From assembly GCA_900554205.1 (NCBI GenBank), contig USGM01000065.1, forward strand, positions 1 through 18,094: 18,094 bases of DNA, given 5' to 3'. The position numbers and the translations under genes are program-made. How positions within the stretch are numbered: position 1 is the first letter of the stretch; each line of letters opens with the position of its first letter. The notes beneath the pieces are model-generated. The model was given only the letters and a program-made list of their open reading frames with translations, ran no database searches and was not told where the DNA came from. Of the stretch, positions 6,740 to 13,510 are shown piece by piece. This stretch comes from an uncultured Lachnospiraceae bacterium (GTDB taxonomy: Bacteria > Bacillota > Clostridia > Lachnospirales > Lachnospiraceae).

Positions 6740-8050
6740 ATGAGTAATTCAATTGGCAGTTTATTATTAGTTCAGGTTATTCTGATTGCATTAAATGCTG
6801 TATTTGCAAGTGCAGAATTGGCAATATTGTCTATTAATGAAACAAAAATGAAGCGGCTTGCTGAACAGGGTAATAAGAGAGCTAGGCGATTGTGCAGGCT
6901 TATACAGGAACCAGCTAAGTTTCTATCTACAATCCAAATTGCAATTACGCTTTCCGGGTTCCTTGGCAGTGCCTTTGCAGCGGATGGGTTTTCTGATCTG
7001 CTTGTGGATTGGGTGATAAATCTTGGTGTTAATATGCCAAGGGAAACGCTGGATACGCTCGCGGTTATTATTATTACACTAATTCTTTCCTATTTAACAT
7101 TGATTTTTGGAGAACTCGTTCCAAAACGGATTGCGATGAAGAAGTCAGAGGCTTTGTCATTGAAAATATCCGGCGTAATTTATGGGATTTCTATTTTATT
7201 CAAGCCAATCGTATGGTTACTTGCTATTTCTACAAATTCAATATTGAGGTTATGTGGAATTGACCCATCTGAAGAAAAGGAACAGGTTAGTGAGGAGGAA
7301 ATCCGAATGCTGGTAGAAATGGGTGGGGAGAAAGGAACGATTGACAAAGAAGAACAGGATTTTATTGAGAATGTTTTTGAATTTGATGATCTGACTGCAG
7401 AGGAAATTCTGACGCATCGCACGGATGTGACTATTCTTTGGATGGAAGATGATGACATGGTGTGGGAGCAGACTATACGCAACAGCCGCTATACAAGGTA
7501 TCCAATCTGCGAAAATTCTCCGGATAAAATTGTGGGAATTTTGAACGCTAAAGAGTATTTTAGACTTGAGAATCGTAGCCGTAAATTTGTAATGAAAGCT
7601 GCAGTGGAGCCGGCATATTTTGTACCTGAAACAATCAGCGCGGATGTCCTATTTAAAAATATGAGAAAACAACGAAATTCTTTTGCCGTAGTACTGGATG
7701 AATATGGCGGGATGGCTGGAATCATTACCATAAGCGATCTGATAGAGGAACTTGTGGGAGATCTTCGAGACGACACTGATGATGAGACTATTGAGATGCC
7801 CCACATAGAAAAAATGGACGAAGGAGTATGGACAGTTGTTGGTAATGCGGATTTATGTGATATTGAAAAAGAGCTAAATGTTCAGTTTGATACGGAGGAG
7901 GTTAATACATTTACAGGATTAGTATTTAGTCAGCTTAATGGAATACCAAACGATGGTGAATATAATATTGAAATTAAAATCAGGAATTTATACATATGCA
8001 TCAAGCAAATAAGAAGACATCAGATTTCACTGGCAGAAATCAGAATATAA
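6740..8050 (+). CDS. CNNM/HlyC-CorC-type transporter with CBS domains
   Basis: A 436-aa membrane protein in three parts. Residues about 1-190 are a DUF21/CNNM membrane domain with an N-terminal hydrophobic segment. Residues about 205-325 are a CBS pair (ILTHRTDVTIL and FAVVLDEYGGMAGIITISDLIE regions). Residues about 345-430 are the CorC/HlyC C-terminal domain. The family is often labelled hemolysin, but studied members export Mg2+ or affect Na+ and polyamine tolerance, and a cation role suits this cluster. I chose ATG 6740 because AGGAG (6731-6735) lies 4 bases before it; the ATG at 6704 lies inside the previous gene without a clear site. The coding region nearly abuts the previous stop codon. 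Confidence 0.88.
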   Translation: MSNSIGSLLLVQVILIALNAVFASAELAILSINETKMKRLAEQGNKRARRLCRLIQEPAKFLSTIQIAITLSGFLGSAFAADGFSDLLVDWVINLGVNMPRETLDTLAVIIITLILSYLTLIFGELVPKRIAMKKSEALSLKISGVIYGISILFKPIVWLLAISTNSILRLCGIDPSEEKEQVSEEEIRMLVEMGGEKGTIDKEEQDFIENVFEFDDLTAEEILTHRTDVTILWMEDDDMVWEQTIRNSRYTRYPICENSPDKIVGILNAKEYFRLENRSRKFVMKAAVEPAYFVPETISADVLFKNMRKQRNSFAVVLDEYGGMAGIITISDLIEELVGDLRDDTDDETIEMPHIEKMDEGVWTVVGNADLCDIEKELNVQFDTEEVNTFTGLVFSQLNGIPNDGEYNIEIKIRNLYICIKQIRRHQISLAEIRI

Positions 8051-8069
8051 AGAATGGTCTTACAAGCAG

Positions 8070-8113
8070 AGCAGCAGGAAACCTTAGTGGCTTCCTGCTG
8101 CTCTGTTATGAGC
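8070..8113. repeat. 44-bp direct repeat, right copy, containing a hairpin
   Basis: It is a perfect copy of 1637-1680, with stem 8070-8083/8089-8102 and loop TTAGT. It lies 19 bases after the stop of the CNNM/HlyC-type gene and 23 bases from the stop of the convergent minus-strand gene. Unlike the left copy, its minus-strand exit reads TCTGCTTGTA, so it lacks the T-run that would make it a good terminator for that gene. Confidence 0.95.
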
Positions 8114-8136
8114 GTGTTCAATCCATGTAAAGTAAA

Positions 8137-9522
8137 TCAGTCCTTGGAACTCATTTCATCTTCAACCTCATCCAGCAATTCTTCCAGACGATCCAATAAC
8201 TCTTCCCGGCTGTCAAAAAGTTCCTCCATGTCGTCCAACTGACAATCAACTCCATCCAGAACGCTTTCTACCGTTTCTACAGGCAGCTGCTGCTTTGCCA
8301 GCATATCCGGCAGACAGGAAAATTGGGCATTCAGGGAGATCATTGCCGGAAGATCGGCTTCCCATTCGGATGCTTCGGCGAAGCCGGCGTTCAGCTGCGG
8401 TGTATCCTGTGCCTCCTCCGGATGATACTGCGTCTGCAAATCAGTATAACGGGACTGGAGATCATTGCGGCGTTCTGTCAGCTCTTCCTGACGCTTAATC
8501 AGGCTGTCCTGCCTCTCTTTGCCGTTGTTCAGTCTTTGCGATAATTCAGCCGCGCTTTCCGACCAGTTTCTTTTTTGCTCAACATTTTTCTTGTAGAGAT
8601 CAGCCATCTGGCGTGTGCTCTGTGCAAGATCCCGCGCCATCTGCTTGGCATTGGTTGCCAATCCCTGTGCCATCTGCTGCACATTCTCTGCAACTCCATG
8701 CATTACCTGACGATGTTGTTTTTCGGTCGGGTCTTTTTTACCGCGAAGCACTTCTGTGGAATATTTGTCTCCACCGTACATGTTAATTGACGGCCAGCCA
8801 TCCTCGAATACCAGATTGTGTCTCTGGGGGCGAGCAGCAGCAAACTCATCCGGTTCGTCCGCCCAATCATCATAGGTGGAGGGTTCCTTCGCAGGTTTAA
8901 CTGCCATGGGAGCGTTGCCGGCAATAAATGAAAGTACGGTACTGACCGTCGACTGCTCTGAACCGGGCGTCATAAAAGGAATGGAGTATAGCTCCCAGCC
9001 CTGCTTGTGCAGGAGTGGCTTGATAAAGTTGCGATTCAGCTTATAGGTGTAACAATCTTCCTGTTGGTCAAAGAAGGTAATCTGAAGCTGACAGATCTCG
9101 CTGCCCTTATCGTTCTCGCCACCATTCAGCCAGAATACAAACTGATATTCCGTATCCGGTAAGAGAGAAAGACAAGCTGAATCTGCTTTTACGTAGGCAT
9201 CATTCCAACCGCCAAGCAACAGACATTCAACAAGACTACCATCAAAATCGTTGATGAAGCTTCGCTCTATGGCACCTTGACTGCCGGAATTCTGAGTTTG
9301 TTTCCAGGACCATTTCCGTGGATTGAAATATATGTAATTCATTTGTTCTACCTCCGATTGATTTGAATTTTCATCGGACGGTTCCGCTTTCGCAAACAAA
9401 CGAATGGTACAGTCGTCCACGAAAAGCGCCCGCCCATTCTTGATTAGCCCCTTAGCCCTTTTGGGATAAGTGGTACCTACATATGTTCCATTTTCTGCAA
9501 TGATGGTAACGTTTTTTGTCAT
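8137..9522 (-). CDS. Uncharacterised protein with RRXRR-like N-terminus and coiled coil
   Basis: A 461-aa protein not recognised as any named family over its full length. Residues 10-42 (TYPKRAKGLIKNGRALFV region) resemble the RRXRR domain found at the front of IscB-type proteins, but no HNH or RuvC motif follows. Residues about 61-200 form a compact domain rich in W, F and Y. Residues 215-260 are a proline/acid-rich linker. Residues 270-395 are a long predicted coiled coil with recurring QMAxxLA units. Residues 425-461 are a strongly acidic helix. No signal peptide or membrane segment is seen. GGGGGAG precedes ATG 9522. A second, very strong ribosome site precedes Met61 (9342), so a shorter 401-aa form is possible. 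Two proteins may come from one frame. Confidence 0.7.
   Translation of the reverse strand: MTKNVTIIAENGTYVGTTYPKRAKGLIKNGRALFVDDCTIRLFAKAEPSDENSNQSEVEQMNYIYFNPRKWSWKQTQNSGSQGAIERSFINDFDGSLVECLLLGGWNDAYVKADSACLSLLPDTEYQFVFWLNGGENDKGSEICQLQITFFDQQEDCYTYKLNRNFIKPLLHKQGWELYSIPFMTPGSEQSTVSTVLSFIAGNAPMAVKPAKEPSTYDDWADEPDEFAAARPQRHNLVFEDGWPSINMYGGDKYSTEVLRGKKDPTEKQHRQVMHGVAENVQQMAQGLATNAKQMARDLAQSTRQMADLYKKNVEQKRNWSESAAELSQRLNNGKERQDSLIKRQEELTERRNDLQSRYTDLQTQYHPEEAQDTPQLNAGFAEASEWEADLPAMISLNAQFSCLPDMLAKQQLPVETVESVLDGVDCQLDDMEELFDSREELLDRLEELLDEVEDEMSSKD
9340..9355 (-). promoter_or_regulatory. Internal ribosome binding site before Met61
   Basis: On the minus strand, GGAGG (9355-9351) is followed by 8 bases and ATG (9342-9340), in frame with the long gene. 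This is at least as good as the site at 9522. Either the real protein starts at Met61 or both starts are used. Confidence 0.6.
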
Positions 9523-9576
9523 GGGTGTCTCCCCCTCTTGCTAAACTGTGCGGTGTGCCGTTTTTTGTTATGGGTG
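9510..9576. repeat. 18-bp direct repeat around the start codon
   Basis: The 18 bases at 9510-9527, which span the ATG of the RRXRR-like gene, recur at 9559-9576 with a single mismatch. In the upstream copy the mismatch turns the minus-strand ATG into ATA. This looks like a small local duplication that left a dead start 49 bases upstream. Confidence 0.7.
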
Positions 9577-9646
9577 CCATCCCCGGAGCCGCGTAAATGA
9601 TAAAGAGAACCTTGAGCGCACACTCAGGATACTCAAGTATCACCTA

Positions 9647-9677
9647 ATTATATGCATACAGCTGTGGAATTTGTCAA
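9647..9677 (-). promoter_or_regulatory. Promoter of the RRXRR-like gene
   Basis: On the minus strand, a perfect TTGACA (9677-9672) and a perfect TATAAT (9652-9647) are separated by 19 bases, slightly long. A start near 9640 leaves a leader of about 118 bases. In it, CTTGAG (9636-9631) can pair with CTCAAG (9615-9610), and an inner TGAG/CTCA pairing competes for the same bases. Confidence 0.55.
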
Positions 9678-9735
9678 CCGATTATCTCCTAAAGATTTCC
9701 TTTCATATATAAATAATTTGTAAACTACATCACTA

Positions 9736-10245
9736 TCATTTCTTCAAATCATTTTTGCTTTTTAGGTTCAGACTTTTTTCGATTTCATTCTGTTTTGCAA
9801 GAATGATATTAACTTTGTCGTACAGATCTTCAATCATAATTTCCGTTTTGAGATTGACTTTATAATCATTTTCAGCACGCCGCCGATCCTTCTCTTCCTG
9901 GCGGTTCTGGCTCATCATGATGAGAGGAGCCTGAATAGCGGCTACACAGGAAAGTACAAGGTTCAATAGAATGAACGGATAAGGATCAAAGGCGTTGGCA
10001 GCCAACAGGACATTGACAATCATCCAGAGAATCAAAATCGCCGTAAAAGAAAAAATAAATGCCCAGCTTCCCGCAAACTTTGCAATGGTATCGGCGGCCT
10101 TTTGTCCCAATGTGTATTTGCCTTGCCCTTTTCCGGGATTGACAGAGATTTTGCTGTCCGCCAGCAGATTAAGAACCTCCTCGTCAGTCATATCGTGTCG
10201 TATGTCAGTGATGACTTCCTGTAATAGCTTCCGGTTTTCCTTCAT
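9736..10245 (-). CDS. DUF1003 family membrane protein
   Basis: A 169-aa protein of the DUF1003 family (PF06210), of unknown function. Two membrane helices lie at about 60-82 and 89-110. Between and after them is the family signature: FDPYPFILLNLVLS (86-99), then QAPLIMMSQNRQ (105-116), KDRRRAENDY (119-128) and a C-terminal amphipathic helix. GGAGG lies about 8 bases before the ATG. It begins 29 bases after the sir2 stop codon on the same strand, so the two are probably one transcript. No clear terminator follows it. Confidence 0.9.
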   Translation of the reverse strand: MKENRKLLQEVITDIRHDMTDEEVLNLLADSKISVNPGKGQGKYTLGQKAADTIAKFAGSWAFIFSFTAILILWMIVNVLLAANAFDPYPFILLNLVLSCVAAIQAPLIMMSQNRQEEKDRRRAENDYKVNLKTEIMIEDLYDKVNIILAKQNEIEKSLNLKSKNDLKK

Positions 10246-10274
10246 AATAAATGCCTCCTTTTAAGAATAAAACG

Positions 10275-11003
10275 TCACACCTGCGAAAATACCTCTCCGA
10301 TCGGTGCCTGAATCAGCAGATCAGCAAATTCGTCCCGGGGAGTGGGTGCCTTGTTGATTACGACCAGCTTGTCTCCCTTAAAATAGTCAATCAGTCCGGC
10401 AGCCGGATAGACGGCGAGAGACGTGCCGCCGATAATGAGGACATCGGCATCATGGATATAGTGCACGGCGGCGTTCAAGGTCTTCTGGTCGAGCCCCTCC
10501 TCGTACAGCACGACATCCGGCTTTACGGGGCCGCCGCACTTTTCACAGACGGGAACTCCTGTTGAGTGGAGGATGTAATCCATGCTGTGAAACTGACCGC
10601 AGTTTTCACAGTAATTGCGAAGCACCGAACCGTGGAGCTCCAATACCGTCTTGCTGCCTGCCGCCTGATGCAGTCCGTCGATATTCTGTGTGATGACTGC
10701 GCGCAGCTTGCCGGATGCCTCAAGCTCGGCGAGCTTGTAATGCGCAGCGTTCGGTTTCGCATCGGGAAACAGCATTTTATTCCGATAGAAGCGGTAAAAT
10801 TCCTTTGGATTTTTCCGGTAAAAGGTATGACTCAGAATGGTTTCCGGGGGATAGTCATACTGTTGGTTGTAAAGTCCGTCCACGCTTCGGAAATCGGGAA
10901 TGCCGCTTTCGGTGGAAACACCGGCGCCGCCGAAGAAGACAATGTTATCATAGGCTTCTATAATCTGTTTTAACTCATGGATCGCGTTTTCCTGTTTTGA
11001 CAT
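10275..11003 (-). CDS. cobB: Sir2-family NAD-dependent protein deacylase
   Basis: A 242-aa sirtuin that removes acyl groups from lysines using NAD+. The NAD-binding GGAGVSTESGIPDFR-type motif is at 25-39, TQNID at 105-109, the catalytic His124 in LELHGS, four zinc-ligand cysteines at 132, 135, 153 and 156, and GTSLAVYPA at 193-201. Length and motifs are complete for a bacterial sirtuin. Acyl preference cannot be told by eye. The ribosome site is weak (AGGG about 8 bases before ATG). It is first in a two-gene unit with DUF1003 and has an extended -10 promoter just upstream. Confidence 0.94.
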   Translation of the reverse strand: MSKQENAIHELKQIIEAYDNIVFFGGAGVSTESGIPDFRSVDGLYNQQYDYPPETILSHTFYRKNPKEFYRFYRNKMLFPDAKPNAAHYKLAELEASGKLRAVITQNIDGLHQAAGSKTVLELHGSVLRNYCENCGQFHSMDYILHSTGVPVCEKCGGPVKPDVVLYEEGLDQKTLNAAVHYIHDADVLIIGGTSLAVYPAAGLIDYFKGDKLVVINKAPTPRDEFADLLIQAPIGEVFSQV

Positions 11004-11032
11004 ATGGACACCCTGGTATTTTTCTTTGAATT

Positions 11033-11041
11033 ATTATAACA
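11033..11041 (-). promoter_or_regulatory. Extended -10 promoter of the sir2 unit
   Basis: On the minus strand, TGT-TATAAT gives a perfect -10 with the TGn extension, about 30 bases before the sir2 ATG. No convincing -35 is present at 16-18 bases. Confidence 0.5.
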
Positions 11042-11112
11042 CGCTTTGCAGAGCCATACATCAGAAACCGATAAGAAATAAAAAAATCAGAAAATCTTAA
11101 GAAAACTGTCAG

Positions 11113-11151
11113 GTGCAGCTATTGAGACGGAAGCTGCACTTGTGATATAGT
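11113..11151 (+). promoter_or_regulatory. Promoter of the YdcF-like gene within an inverted repeat
   Basis: TTGAGA (11122-11127), 18 bases and TATAGT (11146-11151) form a plausible sigma-A promoter. The -35 lies in the gap of a perfect 8-bp inverted repeat, GTGCAGCT (11113-11120) and AGCTGCAC (11132-11139). The two half-sites are about two helical turns apart, as expected for a dimeric repressor. As RNA on the minus strand the same repeat could be a weak hairpin. Confidence 0.5.
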
Positions 11152-11193
11152 TTATGGGAAGCGTAAAGATAAGTTGTGAAATGCGGGGGAAAT

Positions 11194-12024
11194 ATGAGAA
11201 GAGGCCGGGAGCATTTAATTCCTTTTGAACAGAGCGAGAGAGTGATTCACCTTGACCGTCGCGGGAAAAAGAGTGGTATTTCTGTGTGCGCTTGCATAAT
11301 GGAAGTATTGGGTGCGCTGTGCCTTTTATATTGTGCAGTGATAGCATTTGCCGGGTTCGGAACGTGGTTTTTCCTTATATGGGGAATAATGGGAGCAGTG
11401 CTTGCCGGTGTCGGTTTTCTGCTGAGACATACGGAATTTGCGGGAGTGCTGCCGAGAGGACTGAAGCTGACTTTGGCGGGGGTTCTGGGTGTCGCGGTGC
11501 TTCTGTTTCTTGTGGTCGAGGGTCTGATCCTGTCAAGGTTTGGCAGTGAGGCAGAGCCGGGGGCGGATTACTGTATTATCCTCGGGGCACAGTGGAAGGA
11601 TAATGGACCGAGCGAGGTGCTGCGGCGAAGGCTGGATCGCGCGCTGGAATATCTGAAAGACAACCCTGAAACAATGGTTGTGGTGTCCGGTGGACAGGGA
11701 AGCAATGAGGTGATGTCAGAGGCGGCGGGGATGAAGCAGTATCTCATGGCGGCCGGAATTTCCGAGGAACGCATTCTCATGGAAGACAGATCGGGAAACA
11801 CTTCACAGAACTTGAAATTCAGCGCCGGGCTGATTGATACAGAGAACAGCAGAGTGGTGGTCGTGACGAACAATTTCCATATGTTCCGTGCGCTGGGTAT
11901 TGCAAAAAAACAGGGCTATTCTGCCGAGGGACTGTCGGCCAGCTCTGTGATATGGATGTTGCCTAATAATATGCTCAGAGAATTTTTAGGTGTGCTGAAG
12001 GACTTTGCTGTCGGCAATTTGTGA
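11194..12024 (+). CDS. YdcF/DUF218-family membrane protein
   Basis: A 276-aa protein with an N-terminal membrane region (about three segments in residues 29-115) and a C-terminal DUF218 domain (about 120-276), as in YdcF, SanA and ElyC. Domain landmarks are YCIILGAQ, VVVSGGQG, the E-x-RSGNTSQN segment and VVVTNNFHMFRA. Studied relatives affect envelope and peptidoglycan precursor handling; the reaction is unknown. I prefer ATG 11194, with GGGGGA a few bases upstream. A GTG at 11176 would add six residues and lacks a good site. It is followed by a GC-rich hairpin and the DUF951 gene on the same strand. Confidence 0.85.
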   Translation: MRRGREHLIPFEQSERVIHLDRRGKKSGISVCACIMEVLGALCLLYCAVIAFAGFGTWFFLIWGIMGAVLAGVGFLLRHTEFAGVLPRGLKLTLAGVLGVAVLLFLVVEGLILSRFGSEAEPGADYCIILGAQWKDNGPSEVLRRRLDRALEYLKDNPETMVVVSGGQGSNEVMSEAAGMKQYLMAAGISEERILMEDRSGNTSQNLKFSAGLIDTENSRVVVVTNNFHMFRALGIAKKQGYSAEGLSASSVIWMLPNNMLREFLGVLKDFAVGNL

Positions 12025-12039
12025 TAGGAACAGGATGAT

Positions 12040-12059
12040 ACTTCGGGGAACGCCGAAGT
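12040..12059 (+). other. Hairpin between the YdcF-like and DUF951 genes
   Basis: ACTTCGG (12040-12046) pairs perfectly with CCGAAGT (12053-12059). No T-run follows, so it is not a standard terminator. It could stabilise the upstream mRNA end or mark a processing site. Confidence 0.4.
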
Positions 12060-12112
12060 GTCGAGGGCTTTGATACAGCTTGTGACAGTGTGGTGCAGAT
12101 AGGGAGGAAAAG

Positions 12113-12286
12113 ATGGAGATCAATATCGGAGATACATTGAAACTGAAGAAGCCGCATCCCTGCGGCAGCAGGGAGTGGGAGGTGCTCCGCGTGGGAGCGG
12201 ACTTCCGAATCAAATGCAAGGGCTGCGGGCATCAGGTGATGGTTGCCAGAAAGCTGCTGGAGAAGAATATAAAAGAGATTTTGTGA
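12113..12286 (+). CDS. DUF951 small zinc-ribbon-like protein
   Basis: A 57-aa protein of the DUF951 family (YyzM of Bacillus), of unknown function. It has a basic N-terminus and a HPCGS motif with Cys17, then RIKCKGCGH with Cys35 and Cys38, a plausible metal or nucleic-acid-binding arrangement. GGGAGGAAAAG lies just before the ATG. The family often lies close to rpsF and ssb in Firmicutes, as it does here, hinting at a link to translation or replication. A small hairpin and T-run follow. Confidence 0.88.
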   Translation: MEINIGDTLKLKKPHPCGSREWEVLRVGADFRIKCKGCGHQVMVARKLLEKNIKEIL

Positions 12287-12301
12287 TAAAAACGCAGAAA
12301 A

Positions 12302-12323
12302 TGCTTGAAATCAAGTGCTTTTT
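12302..12323 (+). terminator. Short terminator-like hairpin after the DUF951 gene
   Basis: TGCTTGA (12302-12308) pairs with TCAAGTG (12311-12317), with wobble pairs at the base, then CTTTTT. The innermost pair must open because the loop is only two bases. It is a modest terminator, and it overlaps the -35 of the rpsF promoter. Confidence 0.5.
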
Positions 12324-12333
12324 ATGATAAGAT
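12305..12333 (+). promoter_or_regulatory. rpsF promoter
   Basis: TTGAAA (12305-12310), exactly 17 bases, then TAAGAT (12328-12333). It is a good sigma-A match and would start transcription near 12340, giving a leader of about 65 bases. Confidence 0.65.
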
Positions 12334-12339
12334 AACTAT

Positions 12340-12405
12340 CCGTGATGAATCAAATTCCTTGCTCACCATACAAGGTGGGCCAGAGACCAAAAGGAGGTAA
12401 CAAGC
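12340..12405 (+). promoter_or_regulatory. rpsF leader with hairpin, possible S6:S18 control site
   Basis: The leader contains a 7-bp hairpin, GCTCACC (12361-12367) with GGTGGGC (12374-12380), loop ATACAA, 10 bases before the perfect AAGGAGGT ribosome site (12391-12398). The S6:S18 complex is known to bind rpsF leaders in many bacteria and repress its own operon. I do not see the published core clearly, so this is a candidate by position. Confidence 0.35.
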
Positions 12406-12696
12406 ATGAACAAGTATGAATTAGCCGTAGTTGTGTCCGCTAATATCGAAGACGAAGAGAGAGCAGCAGTTGTTGACAAGTGCAAGGCTCTGATTGAGAG
12501 ATTCGGCGGTACCATCACAGAAGTGGACGATTGGGGCAAGAAGAGACTTGCTTACGAAGTTCAGAAGATGAAAGAAGCTTTCTACTATTTCATCAGATTC
12601 GACGCTGAGAGTACTGTGCCCGCTGAAATCGAGAGCCGTGTTCGCATTATGGACAACGTCATCAGATACTTGATTGTCAGACAGGACGAGGCTTAA
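12406..12696 (+). CDS. rpsF: 30S ribosomal protein S6
   Basis: A 96-aa protein with the standard S6 pattern: N-terminal MNKYELAVVV strand, W-GKKRLAYEVQK, AFYYFIRFDAE and the C-terminal RYLIVR. It binds S18 on the 30S platform. It is full length, starts 7 bases after AAGGAGGT and is the first gene of the rpsF-ssb-rpsR operon. Confidence 0.98.
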   Translation: MNKYELAVVVSANIEDEERAAVVDKCKALIERFGGTITEVDDWGKKRLAYEVQKMKEAFYYFIRFDAESTVPAEIESRVRIMDNVIRYLIVRQDEA

Positions 12697-12715
12697 TTAG
12701 AAAGCGAGAGAAAGT

Positions 12716-13177
12716 ATGAACAAAGTAATTCTTATGGGACGTTTAACGAGGGATCCCGAGGTGAGATATTCTCAGGGAGCCAGCCAGACCGCAGTAGCGC
12801 GTTTTTCCGTTGCAGTTGACAGAAGATTCAAGCGTGAGGGAGAGCCCGATGCAGATTTCTTCAACTGTACATGCTTTGGAAAGCAGGCAGAATTTGTGGA
12901 GAGATACCTTCACAAGGGTGTCAAGGTCGTTCTGAGCGGAAGAGTACAGAATGACAATTATACCAACAAGGACGGACAGATGGTATACAGTGTCCGCATT
13001 ATGGTTGACGAGATTGAGTTTGCTGAGAGCAAGAACGCTTCGGCCGGAAATGGCGACGGAGGCTATCGTAACAACGGCGGATTTGGCGGTGGAAATAGCG
13101 CACCTGCACCTTCCGGAGCCGGAGATGGCTTCATGAATATCCCGGATGGCATTGATGAGGAGTTACCATTTAACTAA
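12716..13177 (+). CDS. ssb: Single-stranded DNA-binding protein
   Basis: A 153-aa SSB with an OB fold (about 1-105): MNKVILMGRLTRDPE start, ADFFNCTCFGKQAEF, and GRVQNDNYTNKDGQMVYS. A glycine-rich disordered linker covers 110-140, and the C-terminal tip EELPFN resembles the acidic DDDIPF-type tip that recruits repair and replication proteins. It starts 19 bases after rpsF; its placement between rpsF and rpsR is conserved in Firmicutes. Confidence 0.98.
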   Translation: MNKVILMGRLTRDPEVRYSQGASQTAVARFSVAVDRRFKREGEPDADFFNCTCFGKQAEFVERYLHKGVKVVLSGRVQNDNYTNKDGQMVYSVRIMVDEIEFAESKNASAGNGDGGYRNNGGFGGGNSAPAPSGAGDGFMNIPDGIDEELPFN

Positions 13178-13238
13178 GCAAGGTTCGGAGAAAATGTTTT
13201 TCCGGACAGTCTGATTATCAAAGATAGGAGGCATTGAC

Positions 13239-13502
13239 ATGGCTTACAATAAAGCAGAGAAATCCGATGCGCCGATGAGAAAAAAAGGCGGAATCCGCAG
13301 AAGAAAGAAAGTATGTGTATTCTGTGGCAAGGATAATGTGATCGATTACAAGGACACAAACAAGTTAAAGAGATATGTGTCTGAGAGAGGCAAGATTCTT
13401 CCCCGCCGTATTACCGGCAACTGTGCAAAGCACCAGAGAGCACTGACTGTAGCTATCAAGAGAGCTCGTCACATCGCGCTGATGCCTTACGTTCAGGATT
13501 AA
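13239..13502 (+). CDS. rpsR: 30S ribosomal protein S18
   Basis: An 87-aa S18 with KLKRYVSERGKILPRRITG, CAKHQRALTVAIKRARHIALMPY and a lysine-rich N-terminus. Cys26 and Cys29 in CVFC, with Cys62 and His65 in CAKH, look like the zinc-binding form of S18. AGGAGG precedes the ATG. It ends the operon before a strong terminator. Confidence 0.98.
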   Translation: MAYNKAEKSDAPMRKKGGIRRRKKVCVFCGKDNVIDYKDTNKLKRYVSERGKILPRRITGNCAKHQRALTVAIKRARHIALMPYVQD

Positions 13503-13510
13503 TTAAAATA

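Larger units (their letters stand above)
1637..8113. mobile_element. Probable inserted island flanked by 44-bp direct repeats
   Basis: The block is bounded by two perfect 44-bp direct repeats offset by 6,433 bases and holds six genes on one strand. Hand counts of single 60-base lines give 30-32% GC inside (lines 2401 and 4081) against 47-48% just outside (lines 1021 and 8221). Deleting one repeat plus the block rebuilds a single hairpin between two convergent genes. The repeats are far longer than transposase target duplications, which suits an attachment-site or homologous-recombination origin. No integrase, transposase or mobilisation gene is present, so this would be a non-autonomous element or a relic. 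The alternative is that the 44-bp hairpin is a dispersed repeat that happens to occur twice here. Confidence 0.5.

Noticed and set aside
8137..9522. IscB-like RNA-guided nuclease
   Set aside because: Only the first about 45 residues resemble RRXRR. No HNH or RuvC motif is present, and the remainder is a coiled coil with an acidic tail.
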